Source: Variovorax flavidus (GTDB lineage Bacteria > Pseudomonadota > Gammaproteobacteria > Burkholderiales > Burkholderiaceae_C). Taken from it: a stretch of 64,000 nt of DNA. The translations under genes were made by a program, and so were the position numbers. The stretch is taken from the NCBI RefSeq assembly GCF_030317145.1, contig NZ_JASZYE010000004.1, positions 310,001 through 374,000 of the forward strand, written 5' to 3'. The notes beneath the pieces were generated by a model, which saw only the letters and a list, made by a program, of their open reading frames with translations, did no database searches and was not told where the DNA came from. Below, one piece after another: positions 17,649-25,135 of this stretch (positions within the stretch are counted from its first letter, which is position 1; every line of letters starts with the position of its first letter).

Positions 17649-18167
17649 CTATCGACCGTCGCGGTCCGAATCGCCGGGGATGGCTCGTTCGACGTTGTCG
17701 CTGAGCCGTTGCCACGCGTCGCGTGTGGCGTGCTTCGCTCGATCCCATTCCAACGACGACCGGCCGCGAGCCGTACCCCAGTCGCGACCGAGGTCGGCTT
17801 CAACATCGTCGAACTTCCGATCCGGGTAGCGCGAATACGCGTCGACACCGTAGCGGTAGGCGGGCGAGTAGTCGTCATAGCTGGTGCCGGCTTGGACATA
17901 GTCCCGGGTCGAGTAGTTGTCGCGCCAATAGGCGTCCTCGGCGACCGGGTCAGCTTTGACTGCTCGGCCAGCCAGTGCGCCGGCGACGGCGCCGACCGCC
18001 GCGCCGACGGCTGCGCCGACAGGACCAGTCATTCCGCCCACGGCGGCGCCGGCGGCAGCGCCGCCCGCTACCCCGCCAGCCACTCCGCCGACGACGGCTC
18101 CTACGCCGGTCGCAGTACCGGTCCCGTCTTTGTCAGTCGGCAATCGAGGATCATTCAGATCAGACAT
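17649..18167 (-). CDS. Glycine-zipper-containing hypothetical protein
   Basis: 172 aa from ATG 18167 (GGAGACC upstream). Residues about 20-68 form a long Gly/Ala-rich hydrophobic stretch (GVGAVVGGVAGGVAGGAAAG and similar), a glycine-zipper or transmembrane hairpin. The C-terminal half is polar and tyrosine-rich (DAYWRDNYSTRDYV, then SYDDYSPAYRYGVDAYSRYP). The pattern matches envelope-stress or membrane-associated proteins seen in Burkholderiales near BON and Hsp20 genes. Function unknown. Confidence 0.75.
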   Translation of the reverse strand: MSDLNDPRLPTDKDGTGTATGVGAVVGGVAGGVAGGAAAGAAVGGMTGPVGAAVGAAVGAVAGALAGRAVKADPVAEDAYWRDNYSTRDYVQAGTSYDDYSPAYRYGVDAYSRYPDRKFDDVEADLGRDWGTARGRSSLEWDRAKHATRDAWQRLSDNVERAIPGDSDRDGR

Positions 18168-18325
18168 TGCAGGTCTCCTGATAAGTGATTGGAGACGAAA
18201 AGATGCGCCATTTCGGCGGCTGCGTTCGGCCGTTTGGAGCGCGTTAGCCTGCGAGAGAGAAGCGGCAGTCGATGCCGGTCGGAGCCTACGTTTCGAAGCC
18301 CCGACTCGGCGTGCAGTCGATCGAG

Positions 18326-18515
18326 TCAGCCATCCTTGCCGGGCGCAAACCCCGCTTCCAATTTCTCGAGCGCATGGCGGACCTGCGCGATGGCCGCGGC
18401 GCTGCCAACCCTCCTCGAACGTCGCGCCTTCAGGCGGATCCATCACGAAGCCGAGACGCTCACAAGCAAGCACCCACGTCAACTGGGCCTGGCGCTGCTC
18501 GGGTGTTCTGTCCAT
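18326..18515 (-). pseudogene. Small conserved protein with one frameshift
   Basis: ATG 18515 has a strong GAGGAGG. The frame reads MDRTPEQRQAQLTWVLACER, LGFVMDPPEGATFEEGWQR, then must shift by one base to continue AAIAQVRHALEKLEAGFAPG and end KDG at the TGA 18328-18326. The total of 190 bp is one base over a multiple of three. A sensible helical C-terminus in the shifted frame supports a recent indel or a sequence error. Confidence 0.55.
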
Positions 18516-18719
18516 CACGATCCTCCTCATGGCGAACCAGTCCGTAGGCCAGATGCAGCATTGGAAATGCAGCGCTGAGACCTTCCTGAGGAAACGATCT
18601 CCATCAATCACTTTTTCCCCCATCCCCTTGAACTCGCGCAGGCGGCTCCTAATTTCGATACCGGAAGCGCTGGAGACGCCTCCGGCGCTCCGTTCAACCC
18701 TTGAATGGAGGTATTCGCC

Positions 18720-19157
18720 ATGTATCGATCCCTGTTCCCGCGCGACATGTTCGCGGAGATGGATCGCCTGCAGCGCGAGATGCAGCAGGCCTTCGATCTC
18801 TCCCCCACCATCCGTGGCTTCGGCCGTAGCGGCTTTCCGGCACTTAACGTCGGCGGCACCGCCAAGACGGTCGAGATCTATGCCTTGGCGCCGGGCGTCG
18901 ACCCCGGGACGCTGGACGTCCATCTCGACCGCGGCATTCTGACCATCGCCGGCGAGCGCAAGGGCGCCGCGCCGGCTTCCGAGGAGAAGGAGACCTTGCA
19001 CATCAACGAGCGTTTCGAAGGTGCCTTTCGGCGTGTACTGACTCTGCCCGACGATGCGGACCCCGAGTCCGTCGAGGCCAAGGCCCGCGACGGAGTCGTG
19101 CACATCACGGTGCAGCGCCAGGCCTCGTCCCTGCCACGTCGCATCGCCATCCAATGA
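18720..19157 (+). CDS. Hsp20/alpha-crystallin small heat-shock protein
   Basis: 145 aa from ATG 18720 (GGAGG 9 nt upstream). ATP-independent holdase chaperone. A short N-terminal arm (MYRSLFPRDMFAEMDRLQRE) is followed by an alpha-crystallin domain at about residues 40-140: VEIYALAPGVDPGTLDVHLD, LTIAGERKG, then FRRVLTLPDDADPESVEAKA and the A-x-x-x-x-GVVHITV strand. It ends PRRIAIQ. It is 11 bp upstream of a second hsp20, clearly one operon. Confidence 0.92.
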   Translation: MYRSLFPRDMFAEMDRLQREMQQAFDLSPTIRGFGRSGFPALNVGGTAKTVEIYALAPGVDPGTLDVHLDRGILTIAGERKGAAPASEEKETLHINERFEGAFRRVLTLPDDADPESVEAKARDGVVHITVQRQASSLPRRIAIQ

Positions 19158-19168
19158 GGAGAACCGAC

Positions 19169-19570
19169 ATGAACGACATTCAGAAGACAAACGACACCGC
19201 TCGCACGCCGGCGCGCACGGAGGACAGGCGCTACGCCGAGTCCTCCTTGACGCCGCCCGTGGACGTGATCGAGGACAGCTCCGGCATCACGCTGTATGCC
19301 GACCTCCCAGGCGTACCCCGTGACAAGCTGCACCTGAACGTCGAAGCGGACTCGCTGACGATCGAGGGCGAGATCGACTTGGCGATCCCGGATGGGCTGC
19401 AGACAAGCCACACCGAGGTCGGATTGGGCCGGTTCCATCGCGTCTTCACGCTGAGCAAGGAGCTCGATACCGAGAAGATCTGCGCGGAATTGGCCCAAGG
19501 CGTGCTCAAGCTGCGGATTCCGAAAGCGGAGCACGCTCAGCAGAGACGGATCAACGTGCAGGTGAGTTGA
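19169..19570 (+). CDS. Hsp20/alpha-crystallin small heat-shock protein
   Basis: 133 aa from ATG 19169 (AGGAGA upstream; an ATG at 19154 overlapping the previous stop is possible). Alpha-crystallin domain from about residue 30: PPVDVIEDSSGITLYADLPG, DKLHLNVEADSLTIEGE, FHRVFTLSKELDTEKICAEL, then the conserved AQGVLKLRIPK. Second gene of an hsp20 pair; heterologous small Hsp pairs of this kind often co-assemble. Confidence 0.92.
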   Translation: MNDIQKTNDTARTPARTEDRRYAESSLTPPVDVIEDSSGITLYADLPGVPRDKLHLNVEADSLTIEGEIDLAIPDGLQTSHTEVGLGRFHRVFTLSKELDTEKICAELAQGVLKLRIPKAEHAQQRRINVQVS

Positions 19571-20036
19571 GCGCCCTGGCCGGGCGGGACCCGGTGATCT
19601 GGTCCTGCTCGGTCGGATTAGACGCTCGTTGATCGCCGTCCTGCCAAGGATCTGCAACTCGGCGTTCACTTTCTCAGGGACCAGACCCAAGCCATGATTT
19701 ATCTGGGCCAAATGCGCCCGAAGGTCCGTACTGCGAGCTCCTGGGCAGAGCTTCTTGCCCAAACACATAGCGGTCCAGCAGGACTTGGGAGCGCATGAAG
19801 CTGCTGGCCGATGAAAGGCGTCCACCGCAGTTGATCCGGCAGCAGCGAAATTCGTACGGCGCAATCTCTGAGCACGCGCAGACGGCTCCTGCGTTTTGCC
19901 GAGTGAACGTACGGTGCCACAATCTCACAGCGCGGGGCGTCATCGTGTTTTCGCCTCCTAGTCCCCGCGCATATGCCCTCGGTGAAATCCGGGGGCTTTT
20001 TTTTGCTCGCGACAGCCTGACCGGTTCCTCAGCGCC
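19571..20036. other. Intergenic region after the hsp20 pair
   Basis: 466 bp without a gene that I can support. Short open frames here lack start signals and protein-like composition. The only clear element is the terminator at 19975-20004. Confidence 0.5.
19975..20004 (+). terminator. Rho-independent terminator
   Basis: GCCCTCGG, loop TGAAAT, CCGGGGGC, then eight T. The stem is 8 bp with one G-T-type mismatch. It is 400 bp after the hsp20 pair, so it may end that transcript or an unannotated small RNA. Confidence 0.75.
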
Positions 20037-20222
20037 CTAGCGTGCTCTAGACCGGCTCCTCGGAACGAGTAGGCGCGAAACTCGCTGGATCCGACGAACT
20101 GCCTCGCGGGCAATGAGGTACGCGTGGATCTCGTTCTCGCTCATGACCGCCCTGCAGGATCCTGAACGCCTACGAGCCGCTAGGCCGCCGTCCGAGAGGG
20201 AGGCGCCAAATCTCGATGACAT
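20037..20222 (-). CDS. Small hypothetical basic protein
   Basis: 61 aa from ATG 20222 (AAAGGAG upstream). The second half, MSENEIHAYLIAREAVRRIQ, ends in an Arg/Ser-rich basic tail. An internal ATG gives just this 35-aa part. No family recognised. It lies downstream of the winged-helix gene on the same strand, 43 bp apart. Confidence 0.45.
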   Translation of the reverse strand: MSSRFGASLSDGGLAARRRSGSCRAVMSENEIHAYLIAREAVRRIQRVSRLLVPRSRSRAR

Positions 20223-20265
20223 GATCAACTCCTTTCTCAAAGTGTGCGGGTCAGAAAAAGCTGTC

Positions 20266-20571
20266 TCAGCGGTCGTCGTTTCGCCCCGCTGACCGGATTG
20301 CTTCGCGAGCGCGCTCCGCCGCGATCTGGAACCAGCTGTTCCGGGCAGTGCCTCGCTTCTTACTGGCCTCAGGGTAGTGATAGCGCAGCAGTTCACGGTT
20401 TCCCTTTTCCGTGATCGCCAATACGCGGGCACCGCGCTCCGGTGGCTCATCCACCAAGGCCAGCACCAAACCGGCCTGGCGCAGTATCCTGATCGCGTCG
20501 ACATCCCTCGCAGCATTGAACGACTGGGGCAGGGGAGTGGCAGCGATCTGCCGCAGGAATTCAACCGACAT
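20266..20571 (-). CDS. Small protein with winged-helix-like C-terminus
   Basis: 101 aa from ATG 20571, with a strong GAGGAGG. The order DVDAIRILRQAGLVLALVDE, then RGARVLAITEKGNRELLRYH, resembles a helix followed by the wing and final helix of MarR/PadR-type domains (the '.. .lT.kG.ell' signature). It could be a small DNA-binding regulator; the recognition helix is not obvious, so the call stays tentative. Confidence 0.6.
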   Translation of the reverse strand: MSVEFLRQIAATPLPQSFNAARDVDAIRILRQAGLVLALVDEPPERGARVLAITEKGNRELLRYHYPEASKKRGTARNSWFQIAAERAREAIRSAGRNDDR

Positions 20572-20624
20572 AGCAACCTCCTCTAAAAAGTTCGCGAAGC
20601 AGAATATCGACGGCACTGCGCTGG

Positions 20625-21119
20625 TCAAGTCAGTACGCACCCAAGCCCTTGTCGGCCCTTGTCTGACAGAAGAGAGGATCGACGTCGGCCGGGGCCGCAA
20701 GGAGAAACGCGTACCTCGGCGCCTTGGCCGTCAAGCCGAGCCCGAAGAGGTAGCGGGCCGATCCAGCCGTCAACAGTTCTCAGTGGTTTCATCAGCCTGC
20801 TGGAGCTGACGAATGCGTCACCGGACTCGCAGATTACAAAAAGCCGCTCACAAGGGCCCGGAGATCGAGCATATGCGCGGAGCAACTCGCACATGACCGG
20901 CCGTAGCCGCTCGTCGGCGTAAAGGCGGTGGGGCTCGTAGGCGTACCGGTGTAACGCCGCATGACAAGCGTCTTCGGGTGACACCTCGGCATTGACCCCT
21001 GCGAGCCCTTTCAAGTCGAGGCACTGGGTCTTCCAACCCAGCCATCGTCGCGGCAAGCGCCGCCCACCTAGACGCAGTTCCGCTTTCAGCTTTGATTGAA
21101 CTTCCGCTACTTTCATCAT
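20625..21119 (-). CDS. Hypothetical protein
   Basis: 164 aa starting MMKVAEVQSKLKAELRLGGR; the open frame extends upstream into the IS30 remnant, which is not part of this gene. The N-terminal 110 residues look protein-like (KTQCLDLKGLAGVNAEVSPE, HRYAYEPHRLYADERLRPVM, CERLFVICESGDAF). The C-terminus is Arg/Gly-rich and may be read-through of a decayed end. A repeat copy lies 20 bp upstream of the start. Confidence 0.45.
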   Translation of the reverse strand: MMKVAEVQSKLKAELRLGGRRLPRRWLGWKTQCLDLKGLAGVNAEVSPEDACHAALHRYAYEPHRLYADERLRPVMCELLRAYARSPGPCERLFVICESGDAFVSSSRLMKPLRTVDGWIGPLPLRARLDGQGAEVRVSPCGPGRRRSSLLSDKGRQGLGCVLT

Positions 21120-21138
21120 GACCTTAGGTCTGCACTCG

Positions 21139-21168
21139 CGACTGAATGCGGCCATGACCAGCCGTTCG
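21139..21168 (+). repeat. Dispersed copy 13 of the array repeat
   Basis: CGACTGAATGCGGCCATGAC then CAGCCGTTCG. It lies 20 bp upstream of the 21119 minus-strand start, so copies are not always 3' of genes. Confidence 0.65.
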
Positions 21169-21261
21169 CGGCCGTCCGCTTTCGGGCCGCAACTTCCGGC
21201 AGGCGTCGACGCTTCCCAGAGCATCGTGACCGGACAGATAGCCGATCTGTGAGCGCTGAGG

Positions 21262-21357
21262 TCTGTTCTCTCTTCGGGAGGCATTGCCGCAGCAGGCCAT
21301 TGGCGTTCGTTGGTCCCTCTCTGCCACGGGCTCTGGGGATCGGAGAAGTACACCTCC
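21262..21357 (-). mobile_element. IS30-family transposase remnant
   Basis: The minus strand encodes VYFSDPQSPWQRGTNE, then after a 2-base frameshift NANGLLRQCLPKREQ. This is the highly conserved C-terminal block of IS30 transposases (usually FCDPHSPWQRGxNENxNGLLRQYxPK, with the last catalytic Glu in NEN). Only about 32 codons survive; I see no inverted repeats or remaining transposase sequence. Relic of an insertion. Confidence 0.75.
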
Positions 21358-21455
21358 AAGCCGATGGGTGGTGCCCGACTAGCCGCCCTGAGCCTTGGTC
21401 GGCGGCGGCTGAGGGATCGTCCGCGCGGTCGCCACGGTGATCGAGCGGCTGCGGC

Positions 21456-21617
21456 CTAGCGGGGCCCGGCAATTTTCTTTGCCTTCTTGGCTACGGTCTT
21501 CCTCGCGGCCGCCCGCGCCATCGGCTTGCGGGGCTCCTTGCGCATCGAGGCGAGCAGGCGCGCGGTGTCCGAGTCGTACTTCGCGTTGCCGGGGCCCATC
21601 GCCCCCTTCGCGGTCAT
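21456..21617 (-). CDS. Small Lys/Ala-rich basic protein
   Basis: 53 aa: MTAKGAMGPGNAKYDSDTAR, LLASMRKEPRKPMARAAARK, then TVAKKAKKIAGPR. The basic, alanine-rich tail resembles nucleoid-binding, histone-H1-like tails. The ATG overlaps the DUF3606 stop (ATGA), indicating translational coupling. Confidence 0.6.
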   Translation of the reverse strand: MTAKGAMGPGNAKYDSDTARLLASMRKEPRKPMARAAARKTVAKKAKKIAGPR

Positions 21618-21790
21618 TTCTTCCGCAGGTACTCGCGCACCTTCTCCGCTGAGTCGCCCACGGCCGCGACGGCCGCCTTTAGCTGCTGCTCGGTGACGCC
21701 GAGCGATTCGGTCCAGCTGCGCACCTCGTGCGGCTCCTTGAGGGAGATGCGTTTGCGGTCCTGGCCGGTCTTCTTGGGATCGTCAGACAT
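21614..21790 (-). CDS. DUF3606 domain-containing protein
   Basis: 58 aa from ATG 21790. It is almost entirely the DUF3606 domain: DPKKTGQDRKRISLKEPHEV, RSWTESLGVTEQQLKAAVAA, VGDSAEKVREYL. These are small, stress-associated proteins of unknown mechanism. It is the intact version of the broken gene at 16678. Coupled to the downstream basic protein by an ATGA overlap. Confidence 0.85.
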   Translation of the reverse strand: MSDDPKKTGQDRKRISLKEPHEVRSWTESLGVTEQQLKAAVAAVGDSAEKVREYLRKK

Positions 21791-21940
21791 GAGGGTCTCC
21801 AGTTGAAGTTGATCAACGCGCGGCTCAGCCCGCGCTATGGACTGGATACGTTCCACCCAACGCCTTCGATCAGCCATTACCTTTTATGCTCCTTTTGCTG
21901 ACAGTAAAAGCCCATAGCCTATGTGAACGTGAGCTTATTT

Positions 21941-22561
21941 ATGGAGCTCCGCGACTACCCGCCGATGCTGTTCATCGAACGCCCGCTGGCGTTCGAAGCG
22001 CTTGGCTGGATCTGGGAGATCAAGCTTGACGGGTGGCGCCTCACCGCCATGTTCGGGGACGGTCAGTGCAAGCTGCGCACGCGTGGGGGCGCCGACGCGA
22101 CGCGGTGGTTCCCAGAGGTAAGCAAGAGTCTGGCCCGCGTCCCCGGTGGTCCCTACATCACCGACGGGGAGGTCTGCGTGTTCGATGACCTCGGGCACTC
22201 AGATTTCGACCGACTCCAGGCGCGAGGCCAGCGCAGACGCTTCGTCGACGGCGGCGACCGGGTCGGCTACGCCATCTTCGACCTGATGGTTGATCACGGC
22301 ATCGATGTGACAGGCCAGACGCTCTTGCAGCGCAAGGCGATCCTCGGTGAGCTACTCGACCCGTGCCCCGACAACGTCCTGGTGGTCGGCTTCTTCGACT
22401 CCGACATCGAACGCGTCTTCAACGAGGCCGTGCTCGGCATGAAGCTAGAGGGCTTGGTCGCGAAGCGCATCGACAGTCCATACATGCCGGGCCACAGGAC
22501 ATCCGACTGGGTGAAGGTGAAGCGAAAGGACGCCGGGCCGCCCGAGCGGTTCAAGTGTTAG
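21941..22561 (+). CDS. ATP-dependent DNA ligase adenylation domain protein (no OB-fold)
   Basis: 206 aa from ATG 21941 (GTG 21923 is also possible). Covalent nucleotidyltransferase: motif I EIKLDGWR near residue 30 carries the adenylated Lys; motif III-like DGEVCVFD near 75; motif IV EGLVAKRIDSPYM and motif V DWVKVKRK near the end. These match LigD/LigC-type ligases of bacterial end-joining. The protein stops right after motif V, so the OB-fold is absent. Either it is truncated, it is a stand-alone adenylation unit, or the partner lies elsewhere. Confidence 0.88.
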   Translation: MELRDYPPMLFIERPLAFEALGWIWEIKLDGWRLTAMFGDGQCKLRTRGGADATRWFPEVSKSLARVPGGPYITDGEVCVFDDLGHSDFDRLQARGQRRRFVDGGDRVGYAIFDLMVDHGIDVTGQTLLQRKAILGELLDPCPDNVLVVGFFDSDIERVFNEAVLGMKLEGLVAKRIDSPYMPGHRTSDWVKVKRKDAGPPERFKC

Positions 22562-22570
22562 GGGCCCGGC

Positions 22571-22798
22571 TCATCCTGGTGCGGCTGAACCGGTCATGAA
22601 TCCCATTGTGGAAGGGCGACCTTCCACATCGACCTGGTGATCGTGGTTCAGCGGGCTTGAGTCTGAAAAAGCAGCCCATGATGCACTGGCCGCCAATACC
22701 GTGAGGGCGACCCACCGGGGGACGCGTTGCTTCCAGATAGCGAGAACCCCGAGCGTGGCTGCACTTACGGTTAGTCCGACGAAAGCGGGATCGTGCAT
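22571..22798 (-). CDS. Small membrane protein (paralogue A)
   Basis: 75 aa, two hydrophobic segments: FVGLTVSAATLGVLAIWKQR and ALTVLAASASWAAF, then a polar tail. It aligns with the 23667-23885 product across the N-terminal 45 residues (both M[HR]DP..., VLA[IV]WK, then RW). Convergent with the ligase gene, 9 bp apart. Function unknown. Confidence 0.65.
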   Translation of the reverse strand: MHDPAFVGLTVSAATLGVLAIWKQRVPRWVALTVLAASASWAAFSDSSPLNHDHQVDVEGRPSTMGFMTGSAAPG

Positions 22799-23093
22799 AG
22801 GGAACTCTGGCGTGCTCTTTCTGAAGATGGAGGGCGATTTTCCTCTGAAGGGTGTCGCGCCGTTCGCTTGAACAAAGGCCTATTGGGTTTGCTGCTCACG
22901 AGAAGGAGACGCCGCAAAGGATGCCTTCGACCGCGCCATCGCGTAACCGGCCGACGGCCCGAGCCCGCTGGTGGTGGCAAGCTGCCCTGGGCTCAGTCCG
23001 CTCGGTGACGACACCGTTGGTGCCACCACGCTCAAGCTCATCGAGGTGGGCGCACAGTATCGGGACTGTCGGGCAGAGCTACCTTGCGCTGGG
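22799..23093. other. Intergenic region, no supported gene
   Basis: About 300 bp. A minus-strand frame at 22880-23107 (75 codons) has Ser/Ala/Pro-rich, low-information content and no good ribosome binding site. I do not call it. Confidence 0.4.
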
Positions 23094-23147
23094 CGACGTT
23101 TGCGCATCTGTTGCGTTGTTCACGCATTGAACGACTTGGTTGCGCGG
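23094..23147 (-). repeat. Second copy of the three-unit 20-bp element
   Basis: On the minus strand the units read GCGCAACCAAGTCGTT, CAATGCGTGAACAACGCAAC and AGATGCGCAAACGTCG. About 44 of 52 positions match 10311-10362, including the 20-bp period. Confidence 0.7.
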
Positions 23148-23169
23148 TGGTGCCACTACCATTTCGGTC

Positions 23170-23280
23170 ATGAAATGGCTCTCCAGAACGATCGTCGTGC
23201 TGTCTTGCCTTGTCGCAGTGGGGTGGGCCGTGCTGATCTGGGTGCTCTGGGATGCAAGTCGCATGCAAGGGCTTCACTGA
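23170..23280 (+). CDS. Very small single-span membrane protein
   Basis: 36 aa: MKWLSRTIVVLSCLVAVGWA, then VLIWVLWDASRMQGLH. One transmembrane helix with a short basic N-terminus, as in stress-induced membrane miniproteins. No strong Shine-Dalgarno sequence is seen. Evidence is its composition and its place among other tiny membrane genes. Confidence 0.45.
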   Translation: MKWLSRTIVVLSCLVAVGWAVLIWVLWDASRMQGLH

Positions 23281-23665
23281 ATCCGCGTTCGGCCAGGCGC
23301 ATCGTCCGCGCACTCAGCCTTCGAGAATACCAACGTCACCTCGAGGCGCTTTGTCGGCACCAAGCGTTCCTGACCTTTCGCTATCGCCGTGCCCGGGCTC
23401 CCGCACGCTCCTTGCACGAAAGATCGACCGCGCCTCCGTCAGTGCAAGCATGCGGAGTGCCGCAAGTCAGTACACGTAGTCCACCAACAGCGAGACCGCA
23501 CGCAGGAACGCGAACTCACACGGCTTGACTCTTCCTGTCGCCGCAACAGCACCGGCTATGGTTTAGCCAACCCTCTCGAATGCCAAACTTCATTACAACG
23601 TGGACTACACGCCGTATGAAGGCAAGCGTCTCAAGGCTTGGCCGGCCATCACACTGAGCAGAATT
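23281..23665 (+). pseudogene. Gene-poor stretch ending in a dihydropyrimidinase/hydantoinase-like C-terminal remnant
   Basis: 23281-23581 shows nothing that I can support. From 23582 the plus strand reads AKLHYNVDYTPYEGKRLKAW then PAITLSR. This resembles the C-terminal NVDY(T/S)xYEGxxxKGxP..xxxRG block of hydantoinase-type amidohydrolases. No upstream part of such an enzyme is present, so this is at best a gene tail. Confidence 0.35.
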
Positions 23666-23666
23666 C

Positions 23667-23885
23667 CTACGTATCCTGGGCGCGTGCTACGCCACTGCCG
23701 TTCACCGGCCGCGTCTGAGCGGAGCTTGCGCTATTCGCCTCGCTTGCTTCGCTGCCGACCGTCCACATAAGAAGTGCGACCGTGATGCCGACGGCAAGCC
23801 ATCGTAAAGGCTGGGCTTTCCAAACCGCAAGGACGACCAACATTGCCGTGCTCAACATCACTCCAAAGGTGACGGGGTCTCTCAT
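23667..23885 (-). CDS. Small membrane protein (paralogue B)
   Basis: 72 aa, two hydrophobic segments: FGVMLSTAMLVVLAVWKAQP and WLAVGITVALLMWTVGSE, then a polar Ser/Ala-rich tail. Clear paralogue of the 22571-22798 product. It is downstream of another small membrane frame at 23958-24152. Confidence 0.65.
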   Translation of the reverse strand: MRDPVTFGVMLSTAMLVVLAVWKAQPLRWLAVGITVALLMWTVGSEASEANSASSAQTRPVNGSGVARAQDT

Positions 23886-23957
23886 TGTTCAGGAACAAAG
23901 CGCACGAATGTATCTGCGCCACATTTACCAATCCTGAACGGCTCCCCGCTAGAATCT

Positions 23958-24152
23958 TCAAGCTCCGCTAGGCTTGGTTGCCATGAACCAGGCGGAGATG
24001 ATCAAGCCGATGCCGACTCCGATGCCAAGCGGATATGCCATATCGTATGACGGTGCGGCAATGGGTCCGCCGCGAAGCTCGATCTCTGAGGTCACGAGCT
24101 GACATCCGCAAAACGCAATAAGCGCCAGCCCTACGACCAGTTCGATCGTGGC
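23958..24152 (-). pseudogene. Small two-span membrane protein without a standard start codon
   Basis: Open frame from the TAG at 24155-24153 to the TGA at 23960-23958: ATIELVVGLALIAFCGCQLV, TSEIELRGGPIAAPSYDMA, YPLGIGVGIGLIISAWFMAT, KPSGA. The two helices are convincing, but no ATG, GTG or TTG occurs before the first helix. An ATC codon sits exactly where an ATG would be expected (ATC GAA CTG GTC). Either a lost start codon or a rare ATC start. Confidence 0.45.
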
Positions 24153-24171
24153 CTATCGCGACGTAGAGAAC

Positions 24172-24450
24172 TTACGCCGGTATCCCATCGGCTTCCTCAG
24201 GCGAACCGCGTATTGGAAACTCTCTCCGCTCAACACTTGAGGATGCGGCCGGAATTGTTCCAGCGGGCCAAGAAGGGGAGGCGTGATGCACGCGTAGGTC
24301 TTCAGCCGCGTTCACGGTCAGCATGCTGAAGCTGAAGAGCTCTTGTCCGGTGGGGAACACGGTGGCGGTCAGATCATCGCGATCCCTCGCCACGCCGAAA
24401 AAACTCAGCAGGCGATCGACGCGGGAAACGGCCTCGTAGTTCGAACACAT
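24172..24450 (-). pseudogene. SRAP (YedK/HMCES-like) peptidase with internal deletion
   Basis: SRAP proteins protect abasic sites in single-stranded DNA by crosslinking through Cys2. The start is right: MCSNYEAVSRVDRLLSFFGV with Cys2, then TATVFPTG. The frame then jumps to GQELFSFSMLTVNA, a motif that lies about 100 residues later in intact SRAP proteins. The middle of the fold is therefore missing. After that the sequence is unrelated and includes a copy of the array repeat. Non-functional remnant. Confidence 0.7.
24236..24265 (+). repeat. Dispersed copy 14 of the array repeat (diverged)
   Basis: CTTGAGGATGCGGCCGGAAT then TGTTCCAGCG, inside the degenerate 3' part of the SRAP remnant. Confidence 0.5.
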
Positions 24451-24757
24451 GGCGCAATGATGCCGCAGGCCATTTACCGTTGGACCGGTAGCGCTGGCAG
24501 CACGAGGCAGTCCCCTTCCGGCGGATGCCGGGCGAGACTGCATTGACTTCCTGGAGTAGCCGACCTTCAGGGACCATTGTTGGAAGACCGCACAGGGCCC
24601 CGTTGCAGACATCTGCGTGGGCTTGTCAAACCGGAGCAACCCGTCATTCGCAGACTTGGTCCAATTTGCCTGGAAGCCGACCTTTGCGCCGGGCATACGA
24701 CAACCTCTGCAGGTCCGGAGCGCCCGACCCGGCGCCCAGCGCCCGCGTGCCGGCAAG

Positions 24758-25135
24758 TCATCCGGCTCGTGGCGTCGCATTGCAGTAGTCGAAGAACGCC
24801 TCCAACTCGCCAGATTTGTCGAAGACCGCATCCGCGCCCAAATCAAGACACCGACGGCGCATCTGGGGCGTGGGATAGTTGGTCAGAACGACCACGCGCT
24901 GGTGCGGAGACCGACTTTGGCAAGCACGCAAAACGGTCAGCCCGGAACCCTCTTTGAGGAAAAGATCGACTACCGCCAGATCCCAATAGCTGCTGTATTC
25001 CTCCATGGCAGCCAGAGCCTCGGCTGCGGTCTCGGCGACGGCGACGACCACGATGTCGGCGAGCTCGCCCATCGCTGGGATGAGGTTGTCCCGGATCGTC
25101 TTGCTGTCCTCGACAAGGATAGTGGTGAGTGGCAT
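24758..25135 (-). CDS. Single-domain response regulator (CheY-like receiver)
   Basis: 125 aa from ATG 25135; a GTG at 25174 would add 13 residues. Receiver domain only: acidic pair in TTILVEDSKTIRDNL, phospho-acceptor Asp in WDLAVVDLFLKEGSG, Thr in RVVVLTNYPTPQM, and conserved Lys in AVFDKSGELEAFF. There is no output domain, so it acts through protein contacts. No histidine kinase is adjacent, although a kinase remnant lies at 31.2-31.6 kb. 24451-24757, between it and the SRAP remnant, shows nothing else. Confidence 0.88.
   Translation of the reverse strand: MPLTTILVEDSKTIRDNLIPAMGELADIVVVAVAETAAEALAAMEEYSSYWDLAVVDLFLKEGSGLTVLRACQSRSPHQRVVVLTNYPTPQMRRRCLDLGADAVFDKSGELEAFFDYCNATPRAG

Noticed and set aside
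22880..23107. 75-codon minus-strand ORF overlapping the iteron-like element
   Set aside because: Composition is Ser/Ala/Pro-rich and uninformative, no Shine-Dalgarno, and the start lies inside the repeat.
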